Numbered from the stretch's first letter, positions 1 to 5,523 are shown. The stretch is DNA of 6,302 nt from an uncultured Acidobacteriota bacterium (GCA_902826385.1 CADEEU010000223.1:1-6302); one strand, 5' to 3'. Translations and numbers: made by a program. Notes: generated from the letters alone by a model not told the origin.

Positions 1-225
1 CTTTCCGTCCTGAATGACGACCGTCCCATTTTCAATAACGCCGCCCGAAACCGTCACGATTCTTGCACCGACAATGGCAAAGGTTCCGTTTCGTCCGGTC
101 TTATTCTGCTGCGACCCGTCGCTCTGTGCAGTTGCATAAATTGCACCGCACAGGCACAGAGACAAGGCGAAAAGAAATGACAAAAAGCTAGTTAAGCGAA
201 CCGTAAATTTATTCCTTCGAATCAT
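1..225 (-). CDS. Secreted amidohydrolase-family protein, N-terminal part (runs off window)
   Basis: Only the first 75 codons are present; the gene continues beyond base 1. The ATG is at 225-223. An AGAGGA ribosome-binding sequence lies about 10 nt upstream, inside the repeat-filled gap. Residues 1-33 form a signal peptide: basic MIRRNK start, a long hydrophobic core around residues 13-30, and a probable cleavage site after ATA (33). Residues 48-75 read TFAIVGARIVTVSGGVIENG and on to GK. This is the first beta-sheet of the composite urease-like domain that opens amidohydrolases of the imidazolonepropionase/prolidase-like group. It closely resembles the start of the gene at 3371-1689 (ARIVTVSG, then I-E-x-G-T-V-V), so the two are likely paralogues. 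The metal-binding HxH lies beyond the window, so catalytic competence cannot be judged. It is the third gene in a row in the same orientation, 51 bp after the stop of its upstream neighbour, and is probably co-transcribed. The substrate is unknown. Confidence 0.8.
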   Translation of the reverse strand, partial: MIRRNKFTVRLTSFLSFLFALSLCLCGAIYATAQSDGSQQNKTGRNGTFAIVGARIVTVSGGVIENGTVVIQDGK

Positions 226-276
226 GTTTTGAAAATCCTCTTGTGCCTCTGTGTCTCCGTGTCTCTTTGGTAAAAA
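226..276 (-). repeat. Purine-rich ACAGAGA-type repeat filling the gap between two amidohydrolase genes
   Basis: Read on the minus strand, the gap carries AGAGACACGG, AGACACAGAGG and CACAAGAGG in succession. These are near-repeats of a 9-11 nt purine-rich unit. The last unit supplies the AGAGG Shine-Dalgarno-like sequence of the gene that starts at 225. The same class of unit (ACGCAGAGA, ACACAGAGA) occurs at 3638-3720 and next to the mutS2 start at 5816-5880. This may be a member of a dispersed intergenic repeat family, or simply a purine-rich leader; the sequence shows the unit similarity but not its origin. Confidence 0.5.
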
Positions 277-1665
277 TTATCGGTTGTCGATTCGGTCTGC
301 GTCATCCAGGTCACCGCGGATGCGGTCCGTCGGAACACGAGGCGGTGTGCCGCCCGAACCCGGTGCTCTGTTTACCTCAAGCTTTTCCAAATCTTCCCGC
401 TCTTTAGCGAGCAGCGAGCGCTTCTGGATATCAGCCGCGCGGTCAAAATAAACCCCGCCTTCTATCATCGTTATCTCTGGGCGTGAAAACGAGCTGAACG
501 GGTGTGTGTTCCAGATAACGAGATCGGCGTCCTTGCCCTGCTCAACCGAACCGGTACGTTTGTCGATTCCAAGCTGTTTTGCCGGATTCAGCGTGATCAT
601 TTTCAACGCATCTTCCTCCGGCACGCCGCCGTACTTCATGACCTTTGCCGCGTCCAGGTTGAGCCGTCGCATCCGTTCGTTCGAATCCGAATTGATCGAT
701 ACGTTTACGCCGTTCTTCCACAAAATATATGCGTTGTAAGGAATGGCGTCGTAGGCTTCCAGCTTATAACTCCAGCTGTCGGTAAAAATCGAAACGCCGG
801 CACCGTGTTTAGCGATCTCGGGGGCGATCTTGTAGGCCTCAAGGCCATGCTGAAGCGTCCCGACCTTGAATCCGAACTCTTCGGCAAGCCGCAAAATGTT
901 CAGGTGCTCGTCCGATCTGTAGCCGTGACAATGAACGATGCGTTTTCCTTCCAGAATTTCGACCAGCGGCTGTAACTCTTCATCGACACGCGGCGGCACT
1001 TTCGTTTTCTTGGCCCGGAAGTCCGCCCAGGCCTGCTGGTAATCACGTGCCCGGCGGAACGCGTCGCGGATGGTTTCCATCGTGCCCATACGCGTTCTCG
1101 GGTATCTGGCAACCTGCCCGCCCTGCGGGGTAAAGCTGGAGCGCTTTACATTCTCGCCGAGCGCAAATTTGATTCCGGCCGGAGCTCCGTCGATCGGGTA
1201 TTCCTCGACCGGCTTGCCCCATTTGAATTTGACTGTCGTGCTTTGTCCGCCGATCGGATTCGCCGAGCCGTGCAGCAGCAACGCCGAGGTTACGCCGCCC
1301 GCCAAAGCGCGATAAATTGCAACGTCGTCCGGCTCAAGCATGTCGCGAATACGGGTCATCGATGTTACGGAAAGCGAACCTTCGTTGATCGCACTTAGCA
1401 TCGAATGCGAATGAGCGTCGATGATTCCCGGCGTGACATATTTACCGGCCGCGTCGATCACCTTGGCGCCCGCTCCAGGCGGTATCGCTTTGGCTATTCG
1501 AAAGATCTTTCCGTTACGGATATGAATGTCCGTCGCCTCCAGCGTTCCGCGTGCGGCGGTCATGATGGTCGCGTTCTTTATAAAAACATCGCCCGAAGTC
1601 TGGGCAAAACTTAAAGACACGCAGCCAAACGTCAAAATTAGAAATGTCGCAATCATTCGTCTCAT
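277..1665 (-). CDS. Secreted metal-dependent amidohydrolase with intact active site
   Basis: This 462-residue amidohydrolase-superfamily enzyme belongs to the imidazolonepropionase/Xaa-Pro dipeptidase-like group (COG1228 type). A signal peptide covers residues 1-21 (cleavage after SFA), so it probably acts in the periplasm or outside. The expected ligands are visible: HxH in PGIIDAHSHS (His85, His87), His245/His247 in IVHCHGYRSDEH, His273 in LQHGLEAYK, and Asp327 in SINSDSNE. Lys146 (GGQSTTVKF) or Lys166 (GIKFALGEN) is the probable carboxylated lysine. The C-terminal composite domain is typical: NPAKQLGIDKRTGSVEQGKD, then ADLVIW (about 360-385). The last 45 residues are a charged, Pro/Gly-containing tail without recognised function. 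The start at 1665 is chosen for the signal peptide; a weak AAGG lies about 9-10 nt upstream. It begins 23 bp after the stop of the upstream amidohydrolase, so co-transcription is likely. The family hydrolyses cyclic amides or acyl dipeptides among others; the substrate here cannot be assigned. Confidence 0.93.
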   Translation of the reverse strand: MRRMIATFLILTFGCVSLSFAQTSGDVFIKNATIMTAARGTLEATDIHIRNGKIFRIAKAIPPGAGAKVIDAAGKYVTPGIIDAHSHSMLSAINEGSLSVTSMTRIRDMLEPDDVAIYRALAGGVTSALLLHGSANPIGGQSTTVKFKWGKPVEEYPIDGAPAGIKFALGENVKRSSFTPQGGQVARYPRTRMGTMETIRDAFRRARDYQQAWADFRAKKTKVPPRVDEELQPLVEILEGKRIVHCHGYRSDEHLNILRLAEEFGFKVGTLQHGLEAYKIAPEIAKHGAGVSIFTDSWSYKLEAYDAIPYNAYILWKNGVNVSINSDSNERMRRLNLDAAKVMKYGGVPEEDALKMITLNPAKQLGIDKRTGSVEQGKDADLVIWNTHPFSSFSRPEITMIEGGVYFDRAADIQKRSLLAKEREDLEKLEVNRAPGSGGTPPRVPTDRIRGDLDDADRIDNR

Positions 1666-1688
1666 AAAAAATTGCCTTGTCTTTGGGA

Positions 1689-3371
1689 TTAAGGATTTCT
1701 CGTTCCGGTGATCGGGATTGATCCCTGCGGCGAATTTATCGTGCCGGACAACTGATTTCCGGTTACTGTCGCGATCACCGTATATGCGATCGACTGTCCG
1801 CCGAACATCACAGTGCCGCCAAAACTGATTCCGCTCGGGGTTATTCTGCCGTCGGTGATCGTCGAAGCACCAAGTTCAGTCGTCATCGTTCCACTGAGTG
1901 CGGTTCCCTGTTGTGTCAGCGTCAGTGTGCCGGTCAAAGGCTGTCCCGGAGCCTGAATGCTGATCGAGTAGCTTCCCGCGACGCTGCCCGGAATTGCTGT
2001 AGCATCGCCGCCCGATCCCATTCCGCCGCCGCGAAGTCCGCGTCCGCCTTGTGGCTGAGACGGCGGTTTAGGTTCGAACAAAACGCCGTCGACAAAGACA
2101 TGGGTTACCGTTTTTTGATTTCCGAACAGGTCGCCTTTCACCACGGTTAGATTAGCGATTTTTCCGGTCTCGACCGATCCCAGTCGGTCGTTTACGCCGA
2201 ATATTTCAGCCGCGCTAAGCGTCATTGCCCTGACGGCCGCGTCCTTCGACAACCCATTTTCGGTGGATTTGACGGCATTTGCCAAAAAGTCGTTAACAGC
2301 GGTCGCCCCGCCGCCTTGAAAGGCAAACTTTACGCCTGCCGCGGCCAACTTCCCGGCCGTTTTCGGCGTCTCTGCGCGAAAACGGAGTGTTTCCATCGTT
2401 TCCGGATCGGCGTCCGGAGCCGCAGCCGTTGTCCGCTTGGGAAAATTCAAAGACAAAAGTACGGCCGTATCCTGCGCCTTTAGCCTGCCGACAAAAGCAG
2501 TGGCCTCCTGACCACCGGCTATTATTGCTTTCAGGTTATATTCTTTCGCAAGATCGAGTGCGCGAACGATCTCGTTTGCCCTGTTTGCGGTAAGGACGAC
2601 CGGAATTTGTCTATTCAATGCCGGGATCAGCGCTTCGAGAGATTTATCTTCTGGCGGCCGCCTCATTCCTTTCGGATTGGCCGCATACATCTTTTGCATT
2701 TCCTGCAGCCGCTTGGCGTCATTGAACATCTGCCGCAAGGCGGAAAAAGTGCCGAGAAGCGATCCTGGATATTGTCCCGGAATGGTCGCGAACGATATGT
2801 GCAAAGCAACCGGATTCTTGACAGTCATTCCCGAAACAGAATCTCCCGCCAAGTTGATCAATGCCGAGTGGCCGTTAAAAATGCCCGTTCGGCCGACCGT
2901 TAGCGCGGTCGTAAAACCGGCGTTACGATTGGCCTCGAACTGATTGTCGCCCGCTCGGACATCTTCCAGCGTCATTTCTTCGGGCCTGAGGCCTGTTGGG
3001 TAGTTCGAATTGGACGGATTCGCCGCCGCTGCGGCAGCCGCGGCCGCGGCAGCCTGGCCTCCGCCGCCAGGACCTGCCGGAGTTGCCGGACGAGCAGCCG
3101 TCTGAATCCCCAGGTTGGTCAGAGCATCGATAAATCCCGGATAGACGGTTAAACCGGTGCCATCGAAGACCTGGGCATCCGCCGGCGTCTTTGCATCGGC
3201 ACCGACCGCTTCGATCAAACCGTTTCGGACGACAACGGTGCCTTTTTCGATAGTGTTGCCGGACACCGTAACGATCCGAGCATTTGTTATTGCGTAGCTT
3301 TGCCCAAATCCCGGCAGGGCAAGAACCGAGCCGATCGCTGCAAAGGCGAACAGAAATAGCCTAGATTTCAT
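1689..3371 (-). CDS. Secreted amidohydrolase-like protein, predicted metal-site-less, with C-terminal beta-rich domain
   Basis: 560 residues from the ATG at 3371. The frame stays open to a TTG at 3455, but the ATG puts a signal peptide at the N-terminus (MKSRLFLFAFAAIG onwards, cleavage near residue 23-24), so it is preferred although no clear ribosome-binding sequence precedes it. Residues 25-80 form the amidohydrolase N-terminal sheet ending in VYPGFIDA. The following HxH is replaced by Leu84-Thr-Asn86. Alignment by eye with the neighbour at 1665-277 shows the other ligands gone too: His245/His247 become Val259/Thr261, His273 becomes Gly286, Asp327 becomes Gly354, and the candidate lysine becomes Asn173 or His191. 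The C-terminal amidohydrolase motif is kept (LSAAEIFGVNDRLGSVETGK, 385-403). Residues 107-117 are eleven alanines after a Gly/Pro stretch. A Gly-rich linker (about 435-455) leads to an extra beta-rich domain (about 460-560) with LSGTM and LSGTI motifs. It is the first gene of the amidohydrolase operon. Possible roles are a non-catalytic partner, a binding protein, or an enzyme with a different site. Confidence 0.9.
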   Translation of the reverse strand: MKSRLFLFAFAAIGSVLALPGFGQSYAITNARIVTVSGNTIEKGTVVVRNGLIEAVGADAKTPADAQVFDGTGLTVYPGFIDALTNLGIQTAARPATPAGPGGGGQAAAAAAAAAAANPSNSNYPTGLRPEEMTLEDVRAGDNQFEANRNAGFTTALTVGRTGIFNGHSALINLAGDSVSGMTVKNPVALHISFATIPGQYPGSLLGTFSALRQMFNDAKRLQEMQKMYAANPKGMRRPPEDKSLEALIPALNRQIPVVLTANRANEIVRALDLAKEYNLKAIIAGGQEATAFVGRLKAQDTAVLLSLNFPKRTTAAAPDADPETMETLRFRAETPKTAGKLAAAGVKFAFQGGGATAVNDFLANAVKSTENGLSKDAAVRAMTLSAAEIFGVNDRLGSVETGKIANLTVVKGDLFGNQKTVTHVFVDGVLFEPKPPSQPQGGRGLRGGGMGSGGDATAIPGSVAGSYSISIQAPGQPLTGTLTLTQQGTALSGTMTTELGASTITDGRITPSGISFGGTVMFGGQSIAYTVIATVTGNQLSGTINSPQGSIPITGTRNP

Positions 3372-3620
3372 AGCGAAGAGTGAACCGAAATTGTAAATTG
3401 AACTGCTTAGAAATTTGAGATACGGTGAGAATAATAGAAAAGTTTCAGTTTGCAAAGGTCGCGGCCGAGCCTGAGCGAAACTTTACAAAAACTTACAAAA
3501 GCGGATGGATCGCAGTTTTAGCATTCAAAACTTCCCGCAAAGCCTTTCAGCAACGATTTTTAGAGACTTTCAGCCGCTCAATAAGAATTTTGAAAGTGTG
3601 TGTCTGAAAAGTCTTTTGAC
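3372..3620. other. Noncoding leader/promoter zone upstream of the amidohydrolase operon
   Basis: AT-rich stretch with no convincing gene. On the minus strand, TATTAT (complement of 3431-3436) lies about 60 nt before the amidohydrolase ATG and could be a -10 element. No good -35 stands at the right distance, so the promoter is a guess. A short direct repeat, CTTTACAAAA then ACTTACAAAA, lies at 3481-3500, and CTTTCAG occurs at 3544-3550 and 3567-3573. The only plus-strand open frame here (3425-3607) begins with GTG, lacks a ribosome-binding site and gives a basic peptide resembling nothing I know. Confidence 0.35.
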
Positions 3621-3637
3621 CGGCTCCGGAGGAGCGA
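3621..3637. repeat. Small CTCCGGAG palindromic hairpin
   Basis: GCTCC at 3623-3627 and GGAGC at 3631-3635 form a 5-bp GC-rich stem with a GGA loop; the inner CTCCGGAG is itself a perfect palindrome. It abuts the inverted ACGCAGAG cluster. It has the look of a REP-like intergenic palindrome. No T-tract follows on either strand, so it is not an intrinsic terminator. Confidence 0.45.
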
Positions 3638-3720
3638 CCTCTGCGAACCCTCAGCGGTCTCCGCGTTAAAAATTAGCTAAACGCAGAGAACACAGAGATT
3701 TACGCAGAGATCGCCGAGAG
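3638..3720. repeat. Inverted cluster of CTCTGCG / CGCAGAG units
   Basis: The left half carries CCTCTGCG (3638-3645), CTCAGCGG and CTCCGCGTTA (3659-3668). The right half carries the complementary type: ACGCAGAGA (3681), ACACAGAGA (3690), ACGCAGAGA (3702) and CGCCGAGAG (3712). The halves meet at an AT-rich centre, AAAATTAGCTAA. Together they form an imperfect palindrome. The two ACGCAGAGA copies stand exactly 21 bp apart and lead in phase into the tandem array that follows. Similar units occur at 226-276 and 5816-5880. Confidence 0.65.
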
Positions 3721-3902
3721 ATAACGAAATCATTTTCAGCTTTCTCGGAATGACTTTTAGCTTTCTAAAAGTGATTCTCAGTTCTCTTAAACCGTTTCCA
3801 GTGTTCTCGGAAGTGCCTTTAGTTAACGCGGAATGATTTACAGTTAACTTTGAGCCGCTCAGAGTAGACTATAAACGGCTCAAAGAGTTAACAAAGTGCC
3901 TT
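3716..3902. repeat. Degenerate tandem repeat of period about 21 bp
   Basis: A YAG trinucleotide marks each unit, at 3737, 3758, 3779, 3799, 3820, 3841 and 3860, with a later CAG at 3903. The spacings are 21, 21, 20, 21, 21 and 19, and the last interval is about two units. The body of a unit reads roughly YAGYTTTCTCGG followed by AATGAYTTT. Counting by eye, the unit at 3737 matches those at 3758, 3799 and 3820 at 14, 15 and 14 of 21 positions. No frame is open through the array with a plausible start; in one frame TAG stops recur with the unit. The array lies about 70 bp past the ada stop codon and 366 bp before the amidohydrolase operon start. Function is unknown: possibilities include a structured RNA, a protein-binding array, or a decayed repeat. 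Confidence 0.7.
3843..3892. repeat. 15-bp-stem inverted repeat flanked by GTTAAC
   Basis: GTTAACTTTGAGCCG (3843-3857) is complementary to CGGCTCAAA plus GTTAAC (3876-3892), with a 2-nt GA bulge between them. The loop is 18 nt. The stem is perfect apart from the bulge, the strongest hairpin in this noncoding region. It lies within the 21-bp array, and GTTAAC recurs one unit earlier at 3822-3827. No T-tract follows on either strand, so a Rho-independent terminator is unlikely. It could fold as part of an untranslated RNA downstream of ada. Confidence 0.6.
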
Positions 3903-3956
3903 CAGAGCTTATTTCCGAAGAAATCGGCAATACTTTATAGTTTATTTTCACTCCTT

Positions 3957-4997
3957 CTATTTTACTGCCCTTTCCGTTTGCAGCAATTTCTCTTTTCTTT
4001 CAACGCCCCAGCGATATCCGCTCAATTTTCCGTCCTTCCCGATCACACGATGACAAGGAATAACGACCGCCACACGATTGTTGGCACACGCCTGCGCCAC
4101 GGCGCGGACCTTTTTCTTGTCGCCGATCTTTTCGGCGATCTGCGTGTAAGTCACGGTCTCACCGTAGGGAATTTTTCGCAGCAGTTCCCAAACCCGCATC
4201 TGAAACGCCGTCGCCTGAATGTCAAGCGGCAGATCCAGCCGCTTTTTCTTGCCGGAAAGATGCTTCAAAATCTCATCGACAAAGCTTTTCAAAACTTTTG
4301 CATCTTTTATCATTTCGGCGTTCGGGAATTCTTTCCGTAAATTGTTCTCAAGACTCCGGTCGTCATCCGCAAACGCTATATTACAAAGGCCTTTTATCGT
4401 GCGGGCGACCAAAATCCGCCCAAGCTCGCACTCGGTTATCGAATATGTGATCTTCATTCCCTGTCCGCCTTTCTTATAGGCCGCCGGCGTCATCCCAAGA
4501 TTTTCCGCCGCCTTTTCGTACAAACGGCTGCTCGACCCAAATCCCGCGTCATACATTGCCGACGTCACACCGCTGCCTTCCTTTAACTCCGTCTTGAACC
4601 GCTCCATTCTTTTTGCCTCCGAATACTTTTTCGGCGATACGCCGATGATTTCTTTGAAACTTCGCTGCAGATGATAAGGACTCAGTTCAAGTTTCGCAGC
4701 CAGATCTTCGAGTGAATAAAGACCGTCCGATTCAAGCAACTCGCAAGCCGTTATGATCTTTCGCACATGCGGATCGATAGCTACTAATTCTTTCGGTTTG
4801 CACCGCAAACAGGCACGCAGCCCGAACTTTTCCGCCGCCTTCCACGACCCAAAAAACGCCACATTCTCTCGCTTCGGCGTCCGTGCCCGGCAGGAGGGAC
4901 GACAGTAAATTCCGGTCGTTTTCACGCCGAGAAAAAACGCCCCGTCGAACCTTGCGTCGTTCATTCTTACCGCGTTCCAATAGATCTCGTTGTCCAT
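3957..4997 (-). CDS. ada: Ada: methyl-phosphotriester/O6-methylguanine-DNA methyltransferase and transcriptional activator
   Basis: 346 residues, close to the 354 of E. coli Ada, with the same domain order. Residues 1-70 are the zinc-binding methylphosphotriester repair domain: TTGIYCRPSCRAR gives Cys32 and Cys36, ACLRC gives Cys63 and Cys66. Cys32 corresponds to the methyl-accepting Cys38 of E. coli. Residues about 77-176 are an AraC-type helix-turn-helix domain (LEDLAAKLELSPYHLQRSFK; AMYDAGFGSSSRLYEKA). Residues about 181-346 are the O6-alkylguanine-DNA alkyltransferase, with the IPCHRVIG active site (Cys315). In the known system, methyl transfer to the N-terminal cysteine turns Ada into an activator of its own gene. 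AAT-N6-GCAA in the upstream gap fits this. The ATG at 4997 has no Shine-Dalgarno sequence; the leader may be very short. All catalytic and zinc residues are present, so it should be functional. Divergent from the DCC-family gene. Confidence 0.96.
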   Translation of the reverse strand: MDNEIYWNAVRMNDARFDGAFFLGVKTTGIYCRPSCRARTPKRENVAFFGSWKAAEKFGLRACLRCKPKELVAIDPHVRKIITACELLESDGLYSLEDLAAKLELSPYHLQRSFKEIIGVSPKKYSEAKRMERFKTELKEGSGVTSAMYDAGFGSSSRLYEKAAENLGMTPAAYKKGGQGMKITYSITECELGRILVARTIKGLCNIAFADDDRSLENNLRKEFPNAEMIKDAKVLKSFVDEILKHLSGKKKRLDLPLDIQATAFQMRVWELLRKIPYGETVTYTQIAEKIGDKKKVRAVAQACANNRVAVVIPCHRVIGKDGKLSGYRWGVERKEKLLQTERAVK

Positions 4998-5031
4998 GTG
5001 TTAGAAGTTTATCTTGCCGTTAAAATGAAAT

Positions 5032-5051
5032 CTATCCGCTTCTTGCGGTAG
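5032..5051. promoter_or_regulatory. Imperfect inverted repeat in the divergent ada/DCC promoter region
   Basis: CTA-T-CCGC (5032-5039) pairs with GCGG-TAG (5045-5051) around TTCTT, a 7-bp inverted repeat with a single bulged T. It overlaps the Ada-box-like motif and ends 10 nt before the DCC-family start codon. It could be an operator or a 5'-leader hairpin; the sequence does not decide. Confidence 0.4.
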
Positions 5052-5055
5052 AATT
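5043..5055 (-). promoter_or_regulatory. Candidate Ada box (AAT-N6-GCAA) upstream of ada
   Basis: On the minus strand the bases read AAT, TCTACC, GCAA, an exact match to the AAT-N6-GCAA pattern recognised by methylated E. coli Ada. It ends 45 bp before the ada start codon. Downstream, TAGATT, a 17-nt spacer and TAAACT could serve as a weak -35/-10 pair, which would put the box just upstream of the -35 and leave ada nearly leaderless. The motif match is seen; promoter and function are inferred. A seven-base match in so short a gap is expected by chance at roughly the one-percent level. Confidence 0.45.
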
Positions 5056-5061
5056 CGATAT

Positions 5062-5454
5062 ATGGGAGCGATCGTCCTTTTTGATGGTGTTTGCAATTTT
5101 TGCAATGGTTCTGTCAACTTTATTATCGAACGCGAACGTGCCGGTTATTTCAGTTTTGCTCCGCTTCAGAGTGAGATCGGTAAAGAGCTCTCCGCGAAAT
5201 ACGGCCTCGATAAAACCGAAACCGATTCGGTCGTTGTGATCGAAGATGGGCATGCTTACATTCATTCTGAGGCCGCAATGCGTATAGCACGACGGCTCGA
5301 CGGCATCTGGTCGTTGGCCTATGCCTTAAGAATTATTCCTCGTCCGGTCAGGGATTGGGCGTATAAGCTTTTTGCGAAGTATCGGTACAAACTCTTCGGC
5401 CGCCGCGACCACTGCATGGTTCCGACACCGAAAGTGCGAGCTAGATTTTTGTAG
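5062..5454 (+). CDS. DCC-family (DUF393) thiol-disulfide oxidoreductase-like protein
   Basis: 130 residues, the usual length for this family (B. subtilis YuxK type). The defining N-terminal motif is present: IVLFDGVCNFCNGSVNF, with Cys11 and Cys14 in a thioredoxin-like CxxC arrangement after the first strand. It is followed by FAPLQSEIG (32-40), and the C-terminal part has RDWAYKLFAKYRYKLFG and RDHCMVPTP with a third cysteine, Cys118. There is no signal peptide or clear membrane segment, so it is probably cytoplasmic. The family is predicted to do thiol-disulfide chemistry, but no substrate is established. The ATG at 5062 has no evident Shine-Dalgarno sequence; no better in-frame start exists because the DCC motif begins at residue 4. 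It is divergent from ada with a 64-bp gap and is followed by a hairpin/T-tract. Confidence 0.92.
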   Translation: MGAIVLFDGVCNFCNGSVNFIIERERAGYFSFAPLQSEIGKELSAKYGLDKTETDSVVVIEDGHAYIHSEAAMRIARRLDGIWSLAYALRIIPRPVRDWAYKLFAKYRYKLFGRRDHCMVPTPKVRARFL

Positions 5455-5514
5455 TCCAACAAACTTCGGTTTGTTGTTATTTTTTTCGAATCGACAAACT
5501 AGAGTTTGTCGGAC
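5454..5514. repeat. 61-bp palindromic REP-like element with two hairpins
   Basis: Terminal inverted repeats GTCCAACAAACT (5454-5465) and AGTTTGTCGGAC (5503-5514) match at 11 of 12 positions. Each end also folds alone: CAACAAAC/GTTTGTTG around TTCG, and CGACAAAC/GTTTGTCG around TAGA. The two hairpins are thus inverted, diverged copies of one unit separated by an AT-rich linker. The element begins on the last base of the DCC gene's stop codon and ends 9 bp before the DUF427 start codon, filling the gap. The arrangement resembles paired REP sequences; no transposase gene is present. Confidence 0.65.
5457..5486 (+). terminator. Probable Rho-independent terminator after the DCC-family gene
   Basis: An 8-bp perfect stem (CAACAAAC / GTTTGTTG) with a TTCG tetraloop is followed directly by TTATTTTTTT. 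It starts 2 bp after the stop codon. The stem is AT-rich, so termination may be partial. The same bases form the left hairpin of the palindromic element. Confidence 0.65.
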
Positions 5515-5523
5515 ACACAATTT

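Noticed and set aside
502..975. 157-codon plus-strand frame inside the intact amidohydrolase gene
   Set aside because: Antisense shadow of a strongly recognisable coding sequence with catalytic motifs on the minus strand.
3372..3455. In-frame N-terminal extension of the amidohydrolase-like gene to a TTG at 3455
   Set aside because: It would put 28 residues before an obvious signal peptide, and no ribosome-binding sequence precedes the TTG; the ATG at 3371 is better.
3425..3607. 60-codon plus-strand open frame starting with GTG
   Set aside because: No ribosome-binding site, no recognisable motif, and it overlaps the likely leader of the minus-strand operon; looks like a chance frame.
3681..3833. 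Open frame through the 21-bp array (heptapeptide-like SFLGMTF / SFLKVIL)
   Set aside because: 21 bp equals seven codons, so a repeat peptide was considered, but there is no start codon before the repeat and other frames are closed by recurring TAG.
3681..3902. CRISPR array
   Set aside because: Units are contiguous and degenerate with no conserved repeat/unique spacer alternation, and no cas genes are nearby.
3911..3924. ATTTC/GAAAT hairpin with TTCG loop just downstream of ada (minus strand) as a terminator
   Set aside because: Only a 5-bp AT-rich stem and no T-tract follows on the minus strand.
5506..5523. TTG start for the DUF427 protein, six residues upstream
   Set aside because: Lies inside the right hairpin of the palindromic element, while the ATG at 5524 gives the normal domain start.
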